Source: Xiphydria camelus (lineage: Eukaryota; Arthropoda; Insecta; Hymenoptera; Xiphydriidae). Taken from it: a stretch of 64,000 nucleotides of DNA. How positions within the stretch are numbered: the first letter of the stretch is position 1; each line of letters opens with the position of its first letter. A program made the position numbers and the translations under genes. The stretch covers positions 16,685,543 through 16,749,542 of the forward strand of contig OY783197.1 of assembly GCA_963678675.1 (NCBI GenBank). The letters run 5' to 3'. Below are positions 1 through 11,926 of the stretch, piece after piece. The notes below the pieces were generated by a model. That model ran no database searches and was not told the DNA's origin. It saw only the letters and a program-made list of their open reading frames with translations.

Positions 1-104
1 TTTTTCCTCTAATATAAGCATGTTATATCAGTCGCCGGTGTTCGAGGAAACTAGAAGTATGTCACCCTATCTTTTTTAGATACGATTGCAACTAATACAG
101 CTAT

Positions 105-1778
105 ATATGGGGCATTTCACAAGAAAACGACAAAGCGAAACCCATGGGGTCGAGAATTTACTTCATATATTTTTTTTCTTAAAGGTTTTTGGGTTCTAAA
201 CATACTCCTAAGTGGATTTTTTTTATTGCCTTTGTTTAAAGGGGATATCTCCCGACAATATTGAAAAATGTGATTTTCAGGGCTAATTGTCGAATAGAAG
301 AAATGATAATTTCAAAAAACTTGAAATACAAAAAGGTTTTGTTTTTGAACGTGTTTTCTGGAAAAAAAAGCGGTATTACCAGTACCGGCAGAAACGAAAA
401 TAACCACTATTTTTTCGCCTCCTGAAAATACGCCATTTTTTATTTCAAGAAAACAAATTTCAAATTAATCTTCAAAGAATTATAAACTTTAAGCCATCAC
501 AAACCATGGAATGGCGATTTTTCAATGTTTTATGCACTATTTTAGAAAAAAAAACTATTTTTTTTTCATAAGTAATATTTGCTGAAACTTAATCACAAAA
601 AAAATTAACTGTTGAGCAAGTTATTTACCAAAAATCACGGTGAGAAAAGCGAAATGTAGGACAAAATTGTGACAAATCGACTCCTATATTATTTATAATG
701 AATTATGATTTTATTGATATTTATTAAGTGTTTTATTGAATAAAATTTAAATTAACAACTTACTGTTTTTTCAATATATATATCCCTTCCGACGGTATTG
801 GGGGAACTGTTAAGCGATTAGTTACTCGAGCAAGTCTGCAATTGCCAGCACATGAACAAATAATGACTCCAATGGCTCTCTATAAATGGGCATCTAAGTC
901 GGATAATCTACCGTCACTAATATTTCGTTACTGGGATACTACGAATTATGATGTGATAAAATCGGAATTATCAGATCGCTTCTGTCGCACAGAGCCCAAC
1001 CGTGATATCTTGCGCTCTCTCACTGCATTATTTCTGACGAAAATGGAAAAATTAGAAAAAAGAGATATTCATTTTCGCCAGACTATCAAATCCTTGATAT
1101 ATTGAAGAAACAATAAATTGTTATGTCAAATTTTATTCAATAAAACACTTCATAAATATCAATAAAATCATAATTCATTATAAATAATACATGAGTTGAT
1201 TTGTCACAATTTTGTCCTGCATTTCGCTTTCCTTATCATGATTTTCGTAAATAACTTGCTCAACAGTTAATTTTTTTGTGATTAAGTTTAAGCAAATATT
1301 ACTCATGAAACAAAAATTTTTTTGGACTTTTTTTTTTCTAAAATAGTGCATAAAACGTTGGAAAATCGCCATTCCATGGTGCGTGACAGCTTAAAAAGTT
1401 TGTAATTCTTTGAAGATTAACTTAAAATTTGTTTTCTTCAAATCAAAAATGGCGTATTTTCAAGAGGTGAAAAATAGCGGTTACTTTCGTTTCTGCGGGA
1501 ACTGGTAATACCGCATATTTTTTTTCTAGAAAATACGTTCAAAAACAAAACCTTTTTGTATTTGAAGTTGTTTGAAATTATCATTTCTTCTATTCGAAAA
1601 TTAGCTCTGAAAATCACATTTTTCAATATTTTCGAGAGATATCCCGTTTAAACAAAGGCAATAAAAAAATCCACTTAGGAGTATGTTTAGAATCCAAAAA
1701 CCTTGAAGAAAAAAATATACGAAGTAAATTCCCGACATCATGGGCTTCGCTTTATCGTTTTTTTACGAAATGCCCCAT
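105..1778. mobile_element. Long-TIR (foldback-like) DNA element, 1.7 kb
   Basis: The sequence from about 105 to 780 matches the reverse complement of about 1097-1778 nearly throughout, by eye at about 85-90 percent, giving terminal inverted repeats of roughly 680 bp around a 315-bp unique centre. The outer ends read GGGGCATTTC and GAAATGCCCC. The arms hold no convincing ORF. The centre carries the conserved protein fragment listed separately. The class is unassigned because no clear target-site duplication is visible. Confidence 0.8.
785..1105 (+). pseudogene. Fragment of a conserved transposon-associated protein (DGIGGTVKRL motif)
   Basis: The open frame begins inside the left inverted arm, before the first usable start codon, and reads DGIGGTVKRLVTRASLQ followed by MTPMALYKWASKSD. 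It ends in TGA at 1103-1105. I know this DGIGG(T)(V/I)KR..RASLQ block from many insect and cnidarian repeat-encoded proteins of unknown function, where it lies near the C-terminal end of a longer protein. Here only about 105 codons survive, packed between two long inverted arms, so this is a deletion derivative. Its function is unknown. I am fairly sure it is a repeat protein and not a host gene. Confidence 0.55.
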
Positions 1779-2046
1779 ATGTATTAAGAACTCGTTTGCA
1801 AATTTTAAACTACCGTAAGTATAGCAACACGAAATTGAAAGTTTGTGTTTTCGCGAATGGAATCGTGTATTCTTGGGTATTGTATCGACAACCGTGCTGT
1901 CAGTCTCTTATCGGTATGTTAATTATTTCACTCGAGACAGACTCTAATCTCAAGCACACGGAGTGCAATAAAACCAATTGTATTATCATTGTAAAAAATA
2001 TAGGTAATTACCATCTACATAGTCGAGGCTTTTAGTTCATATTATA
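1779..2046. other. Unassigned spacer
   Basis: AT-rich sequence between two TIR elements. The open frame across 1703-2035 has no recognisable domain and starts inside the inverted arm, so I do not call a gene. Confidence 0.4.
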
Positions 2047-2867
2047 CCCAGATAGCATGAGTGATTATTGAATAGAATAGAAAAAAAAGAGTTCTCAAAC
2101 AATTAAATTTAAAGGTTTCCTAAGGAGAAATCATTATTTTAACTCATAAAGAGTTGAAAGAGAATTATATTTTAGAATGCAGAAAGATCATAATATAAGA
2201 ATACTTTTAGACTCCTTATACGGATGCTTTAAAGGAGTTCGTCTTTATCTGTTCATAAAGAGTTCGAAAGGAGCTCATAGCATTTTTCGTGAGTAAAAAT
2301 GCCGAACGATTTGTCGAAAGGCTCAGCCGACACAGAGTCCTCTCTCTCGCAGCCTGACTGATTTCAGAGAGCAGGCATACGAGAGAGAGACAGTACTTAT
2401 ACCGGACGATTTCTTGTGGAGACTCTGTTCCCCTTCTACAGGATGTCCAGAGAGCGTCTACACATGACGCGCTCTTCCTCGTCGACACCTCTCTCATACA
2501 CTGCAGAGTACGGCTTATGGTATATTCGAAATCTATATTTGTATGGCAACAAAACCAGACTCCAAAGCAATCTTGTACCGCGTTTTGATTTCGATCAACG
2601 CGTTCCCGCCAAACACTAAAAGAATTACTTTAGACAACTTTTTGAATACTTCGCGATTACTTTTCGAAGACTTCTCGACTTCATTAGATTTATAAAAAGG
2701 CTTTACATTCTGGATCTGAAAATGAACTCGCATTTGGTGACATGAAATTGAGTTCTCTTATTGAGCAATAAAAATATATTTGGGCCTGCTTTCATGCGTA
2801 TAAAAGAACTCATTTTAAAAACTAGAATTAAAAAAAAACTCTTTTAGAATTCTCTGTGTTATCTAGG
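2047..2867. mobile_element. Non-autonomous TIR element, CCCAGATAGC-type ends
   Basis: The left end is CCCAGATAGCATGAG. The right end reads CCTAGATAACACAGAG on the other strand. Sub-terminal copies of AAAGAGTT occur near the left end and in inverse orientation near the right end. No transposase is visible. The ends resemble those of the element at 39332-40309, which has CCCAGGTAGCAC ends and a different sub-terminal repeat. Confidence 0.5.
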
Positions 2868-3523
2868 CAGAGAGAGAGAGAGAGGGCTCTAACTTGGCCA
2901 CTATTATATATAATGACTTATTACAGCTATTCAACGATGTTTCTTTTTTGTCACTTTCTTTGAGAGAATCACTATTTTAGGAAAATTAACAAGATCCTTT
3001 GGAAATTAAGCTCATAATTAGTAAGGCACAACATGACATTGGAAGAAATCAGTTGATATGAGTCCACTGAGTGGAGGTACACGACAGTAGAAAAATTGGT
3101 CTCCACACACATATGATATATAACTAACTCGCAGACCAATCGAATAAAACACTAAGGAACGCGACTGGTCGCTCGCTTACGTCATTATGTTAGTATAAAC
3201 AGATTGTATTACTTTTTATCGACAATAAATTTCCCAATTTTGTTTATTTATATTAAGTACATATATGCGCATTAATCGTTTTAAGCGTTTGAATACATTT
3301 TTTAAAGAGATTTAAAAATATTAATTTTATCAGAAAATTAACTTACAAAGCTTCTATAGCTTCTTATTTTCGTATATGTACTTGAATCTTCATACCGCTT
3401 ATGCCGGTTCTCTATAAAATATTTTTTACCTTAAAAAAGACTCCTAGTTGAACTAAAAGCCTTACGTTTTGTCATTTAATGGTCGAAAGATCACTTTTTC
3501 CAGCGGTGGGGTGGGGAAGTGCT
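2868..3523. other. Unassigned AT-rich spacer with short (AG)n tract
   Basis: A short AG tract lies at about 2869-2885. The rest is AT-rich with no coding signal or repeat structure that I can see. Confidence 0.4.
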
Positions 3524-3527
3524 TGTT

Positions 3528-3683
3528 CACGTTGACTGTCCCATGAGTCACTACGATTCATACAGAAACGTCGCTGTATGTCCGTGAGACATATGTGATT
3601 CATTTGCCATTGCCGTATGCATGGTGATTTCATTTTTGGACGCTGTGGGATCGAAAAAATTCCTTATGGGGACAGTCAACGTG
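3528..3683. mobile_element. TTAA-flanked MITE (piggyBac-like), copy A
   Basis: The ends are CACGTTGACTGTCCC and its reverse complement, 156 bp apart. TTAA follows the right end, and a mutated TGTT precedes the left end. A second copy with intact TTAA on both sides is at 38134-38293. Exact TTAA targets are characteristic of piggyBac-type transposition, so this is probably a non-autonomous piggyBac-like element. Confidence 0.75.
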
Positions 3684-3729
3684 TTAATTATCATTACAAT
3701 TTTAGTCCTAAGTAAGTGGCAGCCCCGGT

Positions 3730-4138
3730 CCCAGACAACAGGGAATATTTGTAAGTATTAGGATATTCGAAAATATTTGAAAATATTCTAAATATGTATA
3801 CGATATTTATGATCAGATATTAAGTGGATAATATTTATAAATGATTTCAAAGATGTTCTTGAAATATTCGCGAATACTGACTGTTTAATGTGAAAAGAAA
3901 ACAATTTTTTTATCCGTAAAAATAGAAACCACTAAGTATCTAAGTTACTTAATATTTCAAAATTATTTTTAAAACCATATTATGTAGAATATTTTCTTCG
4001 CGTACAAAAATATCCGTTCAGACATCTTGAGGGTATCTTATAGACGTCGTCCGAATATAAACAGATATCTCGCAGATATTCAATAACTACTTTGATATAT
4101 TCTTAGAATATTTGTAGGATATATTTCTGCTATCCACA
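3730..4138. mobile_element. Possible relic of a CCCAGAYARCAG-ended TIR element
   Basis: The left end is CCCAGACAACAGGGAATATT. The right end contains CTGCTATCC in inverse orientation. Between them GAATATT-like motifs recur many times. It may be a decayed relative of the elements at 2047 and 39332. Confidence 0.3.
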
Positions 4139-5021
4139 CAGGGTGTTACTATTTCCATGAAAGTTCGACAAGTAACTTCTAGATACTCCTATTACTGAAG
4201 AAGATATTTCGTAATCTCTCGGAACAAAGTAAAATTAATATAATCTTAATCTCTCTCCATCCAAATGCGCCGCTCTCTGTGGTCAAATGAGGACTAAAAA
4301 GTACTTTTATGAGTACAAGTTAAGTGGTTCAGATGCAGATTAAAATCAATCTTTTAAAGGGTACATTTGATACATTTATTTCTTATTGTTAGTATAAAAT
4401 ATTTTCATTTCCAAATTATAAGAAAGTAAAGATTATTACTTAGTTTATATCATCATGGTGCAAACTGTTGACATTTTTCGAATGATAGGTGAAAACGATA
4501 TAACGATAGACATACATGTACATGTATTAAGAACTTGTTTTCAAATCAAATTATCATGTAAAGGCACAAGATTAGACATTTGCATTAACGTGAGTGGAAT
4601 CGTGTATCCTGCAGTGGTTGCGCGGCGTACTATTGTACTCCAGCTGTGTTTAGAAAGCACGTAAGTAGGAATCACCCGACCACTGCAGGGTTATTATAAA
4701 ATATATGATTCAAATTTGACCACATCTCTGTATACCGATAATGAATCCAACAATCCTAAAAATATTTATGCCCATCAAATTGTTTCAAATCTTATCAGAC
4801 ATCATAAATTTCGATGAGTACCCCTTGCACCCGTACAAAACGGCAAGCTTAAAATTATTACTCTCTCTCTCTGCAAGAATGTAAGTTATATTGCGCGATG
4901 TTTCAACAATATTCCTGCAATATTGTAAGAATAAATATCCCAATGTCCATTGCTACGTAATATTGCCTGCAACATTGTATGCAATATTTCAATAATGTTG
5001 TACTCTAAGTTCTCCATAATA
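4139..5021. other. Unassigned AT-rich spacer
   Basis: No gene recognised. The stretch 4880-5010 is rich in CAATATTG-like motifs, which suggests another repeat relic. Confidence 0.35.
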
Positions 5022-6210
5022 TTAGGTTAGAAAGAATTTAATGAGACACTTTTAACATGTATTATATGGTTTCTTTTTTTTTAAACGGCTTCTGGAAATT
5101 TCTATACTAGAATGTTATAGGACGTTCTAGGAGGTATAGCCAAAATAATATATACATAAGCGCGTGGGAGTCAATGACAAATGAACAGTCGTGAAAATGG
5201 ACGAAACACGAATTCGAGTGGTCATCTTGTACGAGTTCAAAAAGAACACCAGTGCACGCCAAGCGGCCAAGAACATCAACGACACGTTTGGTCCGGGTAC
5301 CACCAGTTATGCAGCAGTCAGTCGTTAGTACAAGCGCTTTGCCACCGGAGATATGAGTCTAATCAGTAAGAGCGGCCAGGGCCGACCGTCCGAGCTCGGC
5401 GACGGAAATTCAATCGAGAACCATCTTGCACTCGCTTCGATACCGGAAAGTTCTCGCCCGATGGATACCTCACGTGTTAACGGAAGCTATCCGAGCAGCG
5501 CGTGTGTCCACCTGTCAATCTTTTCTCCTATGCCCATATCGGAAAGAGTTTTTAAACAATTTGGTGACTGAAGATGAGAGCTGGGTTCTCTACTAGAATG
5601 ACACAAAGGACACCTTCTGGATCCCACGCGATGGAGAAATACCAGTTCAGCCGAAACAAAATCCTCACTGCCGAAAATTTCTCCTCAGTTGCTTCTAGGA
5701 TTCGCGGGGCATGCTCTTTTGGGAGTTACTCGTTACTAGATAGACTGTCACTGCCAACGTCTATGTCAACCAACTTCGCCAGCTTGCCGCTGCTATTGAG
5801 AGAAAGTGACCGAGCCGTGTTGAGGTCCACTTGTTTCAACGACAATGCACGACCGCATGTGGCTTTGACTTCTCGCCGTCAGCTGGAGGAGCTCGGCTGG
5901 GACATGGTGCCACACCCTGCCTATTCGCCCGACTTGGCCCCTTCCGACTACCACCTCTTTCGGGCCCTAACAAATTTCCTACGTGGAAAATCATTTGCCA
6001 AGTTCGATAGCCTCAAATCTGCATTCCAATCATTATTCGACTCTTAACTTCCGCTGTTTTTGGCCGAAGGGATTCAATTTCTGCCTGAACGATGGTTGAG
6101 AGTAGTTGAGTCAAATGGAGAATATATTGTTGATCAAACATTAAATAAATATAAATAATTGATTACATGTTAAAATACTTTAGTATCTCATTAAATTCTT
6201 GCCAACCTAA
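5022..6210 (+). mobile_element. mariner (Tc1/mariner) transposon, inactive
   Basis: The inverted ends begin TTAGGTTRG and AAGAATTTAATGAGA follows within about 25 bp. TA dinucleotides lie directly outside at 5020-5021 and 6211-6212, as expected for mariner insertion. The total length of 1189 bp is only slightly short of a full element. It holds the transposase pseudogene 5197-6047. Confidence 0.93.
5197..6047 (+). pseudogene. mariner transposase pseudogene (DD34D)
   Basis: The reading frame starts MDETRIRVVILYEF at 5197, the usual N-terminal helix-turn-helix start of a mariner transposase. It meets an in-frame TAG about 44 codons later, where families have a Trp before a K/R-F motif. The DE-W catalytic block (VTEDESWVLY) at about 5565 ends in another TAG, and further stops and frame changes follow. 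The last 75 codons are open and contain DNARPHVA and YSPDLAPSDYHLF. Exactly 34 residues separate the last two Asp residues, which is the DD34D spacing of mariners. It cannot make an active enzyme. Confidence 0.93.
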
Positions 6211-6452
6211 TATTACGCTAGTATAATTGGTACCCCTTAAATATGTAACTTCTCTACTTTTGATGCTACTTTTGCACACGTATTTCGACAATTCTTCTAC
6301 CACGAAGACGGAATAGCAACAGTGAGAGACTTCCTAATATGAAAAAAAATAAAACGTTATCTTTTTCGCTATCGAGTACTGCCTGTACTGTTTATAATGT
6401 ATGTACCTCCATGCAGTAGTTCCATCCATCTGAATGTTTGAACAACTGTTAA

Positions 6453-6458
<6 letters not shown>

Positions 6459-6514
<56 letters not shown>
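6459..6514. repeat. (CT)n microsatellite
   Basis: A nearly uninterrupted CT dinucleotide run of about 56 bp. Confidence 0.95.
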
Positions 6515-6517
<3 letters not shown>

Positions 6518-7735
6518 ACTTTCTTTTCTTCCTTCTCCGTCTTTCTCATATATTGCTTCTTATATTGTCGGCGCGTAATGCGTCCAGTTGGGAAAAAATA
6601 ATTTTTTTGTACACTACTTTTCTCGGTATCAATTCAAAATCTTGTATACTTATAGAGAATCTATCAAAGAATGGAGTACTAGATTAATAACGAAAATTAA
6701 TATAAAACATTATAGGTGAAAGAAATATGGAATATTTTATTGAAATAATGAATAGGTACTTGGCAGATATCATTTTGAAGGGAACTCTGAAATCATTCAA
6801 ATAAGTAGACACAACTACTAGGACAGGATATATAATTTTGTAAATGCAACTATTAGAAAAAGAAAGCACATGACATTTTTGCATGGTATGTTCGAAAACT
6901 TTAATGTCAAATAATTTCGAAAAAACTGACCCTAATTTTGTGTATTAGATTTGTACCTAGTGTTTTTCTAACGCGTGGAATAAGTAGAACAATTTTCCGA
7001 AAAATACAAAAAAAGTAGGCGTGGTTCCAGGGTATCCGATTTGACATAAAGTTGATCGGACGCAGCTTTTAATTGTCGTACTAAGAAAATTTGATAAAGT
7101 TTTAATAAGTTTACACCATGTAGATGTACTCAATAAATACCACTGTGCATGATATTTCTATAAAGAAATCGTATTTGTATTAGTTACTTTTTCATATATT
7201 TCGAAGAAAAGTATTTCCCAAGTTAGGCGTACCACATTTAACGTCTTCAGGGAATCTCTATTCACTACGCTTCCCATGTAGATTTTTTAACGATAATATA
7301 GAAAGAAAACTTTCATATATGTCTATATATACGTTTCACAAATATTGACAAACTTACATCATATTGCTACATTTCCATACACACTCGTAATACTTAGAGC
7401 GTCGTTATAAACTAACATCCCTTCGTTATATCGTAGGCACTGAAACAAGATTTACTACGCTTGATCGCCACATTGACACAATCGGTAATAAGCTCCACAG
7501 ATTAGCGACAGTTAAAAACCGTGCTCGCACCTAAAATATATTTTACGTAATCCCACGCTATAAAACTATTTGAATCGCAATACGTTAGAGTATCGCTCTT
7601 GCTCTGTTTTCTTCTGTGACCACAAATACCTACATAATTCCAAGAACAACCTCTATCAACGCTCCTACCATGTAAGCCGACAACTTTTTGTACAGAAAGG
7701 AAAGTAAAACCATAATAAAGATTCGGATCAAATCG
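6515..7735. other. Unassigned AT-rich spacer
   Basis: No coding signal, TIR pair or tandem repeat seen over about 1.2 kb. Open frames here are short and of AT-rich composition. Confidence 0.4.
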
Positions 7736-7739
7736 ACAT

Positions 7740-8480
7740 GCGCTGCGGCGAAAGAAAGAGAAAGGGAAAGAGCGAGAGGAGGGGGAGGGCAGTTACGTTA
7801 ATCATATTGGAGCGTACCGAGACACGAAAAATGTTTGCGTGTCGCACTGTTTGCGCGCGCCGATAAACGTGTTCGTCGTTGCAACAATTTGATGCTTCGA
7901 AAAAAGTCAGTCAAGCGTTGTCGTCTGCCGACACGCGTCGGCGTACCATATTGCAGCGATGGTGCAATTCTGTTGGCTACAAACGTCTTTATCGCAAAGC
8001 GCTCTCGGGACTCGCGGCGAGAAAACAAAGTACTTCTCAGACGCGTTTACGTACCTTCAACGCTAGAGATGCTGCGCGCGCTCGACCACACCCGTACCAC
8101 TCGGTCCGCGAGGATGCCCGGACCGACGAAACGGGATGCGCTGAAAATTCTACCTCCCGTTCGAAAGACGATCGTATAGACGAAACACCGACTGCCGCCG
8201 GTACGAGCACTGGGCGCAAGTTTGACCAACGAGGCCACGAACCGGGAATTTTATAACTGCGATCTTATCGGCTCTTAGTTGCTCGCAGCCCCCAAATACC
8301 CCCCTGTGACGCTAGGTCAGACGGTCGACGATCCATCGGTGTGACGATTAGCGGTGCACAAAGTGCCGCGTCGAGGGTTAGGGGGGCGGTCCCCTCCCAC
8401 TCAACGCGCCACCGCGGTGTTATCGTGCCGTTCCTACCGGACTCGTTAGACGGAATGAGTGTCGTCTCACTAACAATGTA
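7740..8480. promoter_or_regulatory. CpG-rich island, possible promoter or 5' exon
   Basis: Composition changes abruptly to GC-rich with many CG dinucleotides, unlike the flanks. Two plus-strand open frames overlap here (7835-8179 and 7879-8256), but their conceptual proteins are Arg/Ser/Thr-rich and match nothing I know. No splice donor could be tied to a downstream exon. It may be the promoter and first exon of a plus-strand gene, perhaps the one whose terminal exon is at 30671, but this is speculation. Confidence 0.3.
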
Positions 8481-8488
8481 GTAACGAT

Positions 8489-9799
8489 ACAGTCACACAT
8501 AAAAAAAGTGGGGTATACTTTTGATGCGATATATGTTATCCGTAGTAATTTTGCCGCCTGATCACAAATCCGGTGTCAAAATTTGGCCATCACATCACAT
8601 TTTTTTAACCCTTCGTTGCTCACGTGGGGTGTAGGCGACACCCCAGCCTCCTTTTTTTCAGCCACTTTCAGTACCTTTCGAGAACATTTCATTAAAGAAT
8701 TTGGCACCAAAAGCGCAAGACGAAACCGATTTGTTTATCCGACAGAACGCTGTAGTGTTAAAAAGTGATTTTTAACAATCTGTAATTAACTTAATATTTA
8801 ATATTTTTCTATGAAACTTATTCCAATTTGTTAATTTGTCCTTCGTTAATAAAACGAGAGTATGATAACTATCCTCAGTCTATTATTTATACTATTTTGT
8901 AATAAAAATCGGCAGGGAGATCTGAGCGTCTGAAAACCGAGACCTCATGTACCGAGACTTCGAGTTTTATTTTCAATTAGAAAATTACGAAATTAATTTT
9001 TTTTTTAATATTGAGATCATTAGGCAATATCTCAAGCTTTAAAATAAAAAAAAAAGTATTAACAAATTTCAATTTTTCACTAAGAAAACGTTAACCCCAG
9101 CGTACACCCCAGGTGAGAGCTCTTATGTTTCAAAAACCCACGTGAGTAACGAAGGTTTAATCTCAAAAAACCAGCCAGAGATCATGATTTTCAAAAAGTT
9201 AATGGACTTAAACCAAACTCGGTATAAGGGGTTTTTTGGGTCGCTGATCACGAATCTAAATTCGGATTTCAAAAATTCAAGATGGCGGATCCAATATGGC
9301 GGACAAGATTTTCGAAAATCGACGGATTCATGCCAAATTTGATAAAGAGGTTTTCTTGGGTTGCTGATCACGAATCTGAAGTCAGATTTTAAAAATCAAG
9401 ATGGCGGATCAAATATGGTGGACGAGATTTTCGAAAATTTTGAATTTTTGCAAATATAACCATATTCGTAATCAGCGATCGAAAAAACCCACCTATACCA
9501 AATTTGGCATGAATTCGCCGATTTTCGAAAATCTCGTCCGCCATATTGGATCCGCCATATTGAATGTTTGAAATCCTATTTCAGATTCGTGGTCAGCGAC
9601 CCAAAAAAATCCCTATACCGAATTTGGTTTAAATCCATTAACTTTTTGAAAATCATGATTTCTGGCTGGTTTTTTGAGATATACAAAAATGTGATGTGAT
9701 GACCAAATTTTGACACTGGATTCATGATCAGGAGACAAAATTACTACGGATAACATATATCGCATCAAAATTATACCCCACTTTTTTTTGTGTGACTGT
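8489..9799. mobile_element. Foldback element with ACAGTCACAC ends, split by a TTAA element
   Basis: The arms begin ACAGTCACACA and GTGGGGTATA follows on both sides. With the nested insertion 8609-9156 removed, the left arm (8489-8604 plus 9161 to about 9395) matches the reverse complement of about 9455-9799 almost to the centre. Copies of ATGGCGGATCCAATATGGCG recur near the middle. No protein is encoded. Confidence 0.85.
8609..9156. mobile_element. TTAA-flanked non-autonomous element (piggyBac-like) nested in foldback arm
   Basis: TTAA lies at 8605-8608 and 9157-9160. The ends read CCCTTCGTTGCTCACGTGGG and, inverted, ACCTTCGTTACTCACGTGGG. The opposite arm of the host foldback element (near 9670-9700) shows the empty site, so this is a clean insertion of 548 bp. 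No ORF of note. Confidence 0.85.
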
Positions 9800-10241
9800 G
9801 TAATTTTAGGACAATAATAATAATTGTTGTGATTTTCCTTTTCTTCAAACAAGATATAGGGTAAGTGATACAGTTATCGCACTCGGCAGTTATTGACGCC
9901 ATCCAATAACAAATGCATTAGATACAAAAAGCTAGAGGTATATCGATGACTGAAAATGTCGTTTGCTTAACCCTCCGTTAGTCGCTATTTATTTGCGTTT
10001 TTATTTGCTAATTGTTGGAAAACTGTTGGAGCCACACCATTGTCGCTTTGTGACACCTCAGAGGGATGTTCTAAGAATGGTTTATCTAAGTTTTGAACCC
10101 CCGTTAAAACTGTTTTTCATTTTTTTAATTTGTCTAAATAAAGTTGTAAATTATTTATTTTAAAGCACTGTGTATATCGCAGAAAGGGAAGTTATTGGTG
10201 ATCATTAAATTTTATTTTAAATGCGTTACAATTATAAAAAA

Positions 10242-11576
10242 CTAGCAGCCCGTCCCGGCTTCGCACGGGTAGATTGTGGATTGATTTTGTCCGTCCACCA
10301 TTGTTTAAATACATTTTTAATACAAAACTTTTAGTATTTTTCCCAGGCTACGCAATGGTCATATTGGATTTGACCTTGACCATGACCTTCAAGGTTATAT
10401 CGAAGTCAAATTAATTTTTTTTACGTTCAAATGTGTCCTTGACCATTTTTTTCATGTTACCTTTATTGGAACAATTAACCTTCGCGGATATGCGTCCAAC
10501 TGTTCCCCAAATTTTCATCGCAATCGGATGAACGGTTTAGGAAGGCATAATAATCATCCGTACCGGTACTTTTTGAACACCCTGTATAAGATTTACTAAC
10601 TCAGAAACCTTCGCGGGCATACGTCCAACCATTTCCCAACTTTTCATCGCAATCGGATGAACGGTTTAGGAAGGCATAATAATCATCAGTACCGGTACTT
10701 TTTGAACACCTTTTATAAGATTTACTAATTCAGAAACCTTCGCGGGCATGCGTCCAACCATTCCCCAAAGTTTCATCGCAATCGGATGAACGGTTTAGGA
10801 AGGCAAATAATCATCCGTACCTGTACTTTTTGAACACCCTGTATAAGATTTACTAACTCAAACCTTCGCGGATATGCGTCCAACTGTTCCCCAAATTTTC
10901 ATCGCAATCGGATGAACGGTTTAGGAAGGCATAATAATCATCCGTACCGGTACTTTTTGAACACCCTGTATAAGATTTACTAACTCAAAAACCTTTGCGG
11001 GCATGCGTCCAACCATTCCCCAACTTTTCATCACAATCGGATGAACGGTTTAGGAAGGCATAATAATCATCAGTACCAGTACTTTTTGAACACCTTTTAT
11101 AAGATTTACTAACTCAGAAACCTTCGCGGACATGCGTCCAACCATTCCCCAACTTTTCATCGCAATCGGATGAACGGTTTAGGAAGGCATAATAATCATC
11201 AGTACCGGTACTTTTTGAACACCTTTTATAAGATTTACTAACAGTAAGAAACCTTCGCGGGCATGCGTCCAACCATTCCCCAAAGTTTCATCGCAATCGA
11301 ATGAACGGTTTAGGAAGGCATTTGATATTACCTTAAAGGTCACGGTCAAGGTCAAATCCAATACGACCACTGGGTAGCCAAGGGAAAATCCTTAAAGTTT
11401 TGTATTAAACATTTTTCTCTAAAATGTTTTCCCGCTGAGATAATCGGCCGTACCGGGACTTTTTGAACACCCTGTATAAGATTTACTAACTCAGAAACCA
11501 TCGCAGGCATGCGTCCAACCATTTCCCAACATTTCATCGCAATCGGATGAACGGTTTAGGAAGGCATACGAGACAT

Positions 11577-11611
<35 letters not shown>

Positions 11612-11631
11612 TTCATTTTTATATATATAGA
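10242..11631 (-). mobile_element. Helitron, non-autonomous, with 129-bp minisatellite
   Basis: On the minus strand it starts TCTATATATATAAAAATG at 11631, followed by a GTCT tract, and ends in a GC-rich hairpin (CCGTGCGAAGCCGGGACGG) and then CTAG at 10242. The flanking bases are A before TC and T after CTAG, the A-T target of Helitrons. The interior is a tandem array with a 129-bp period containing ACCGTTCATCCGATTGCGAT. The same ends and repeats occur at 57584-59953. No Rep/helicase remains in this copy. Confidence 0.9.
10480..11560 (-). repeat. 129-bp tandem repeat array inside Helitron
   Basis: Successive units carry GAACGGTTTAGGAAGGC and GGTACTTTTTGAACACC at 129-bp spacing, about eight units with a few substitutions each. 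The array is broken near 11320-11450 by a unit of different sequence. Confidence 0.9.
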
Positions 11632-11709
11632 TAAGATATTTACTGATATCTGACAGACACATAGCGACTAAGGGCGTCTCATCAGCTGACGCGCCTAACG
11701 GAAGGTTAA

Positions 11710-11926
11710 GGTGTCAATAATAATACCGCTTACTCTACATATCTTCCGTAGGCGGAATGTATCAATTTGCCGATTAATCAGGCGCATCGATGAAGAAGAC
11801 GAAGGAAGAGAGGAATATCCTGCGTTGATTCCAATTAATAACTACTAGACACTCGAGTAATTGAGAAACGTCACCACTCCCAGTGATCGCTTCAATTGGA
11901 ATAGACTGGATAGAGGGAGAGCAAGC

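Larger units (their letters stand above)
9971..11705. mobile_element. TTAA-flanked element interrupted by a Helitron
   Basis: TTAA at 9967-9970 is followed by CCCTCCGTTAGTCGCTA. TTAA at 11706-11709 is preceded by the inverse of CCTTCCGTTAGGCGC. Without the Helitron at 10242-11631 the element is about 345 bp. The ends are similar in style to those of the 8609-9156 element. Confidence 0.7.

Noticed and set aside
5353..6047. Three separate ORFs at 5181, 5353 and 5574 as independent genes
   Set aside because: They are pieces or off-frame shadows of one broken mariner transposase.
7835..8256. Two overlapping ORFs of 114 and 125 codons as genes
   Set aside because: No domain, no start context or splice site support, and GC-rich DNA gives long frames by chance; kept only as a possible promoter/exon region.
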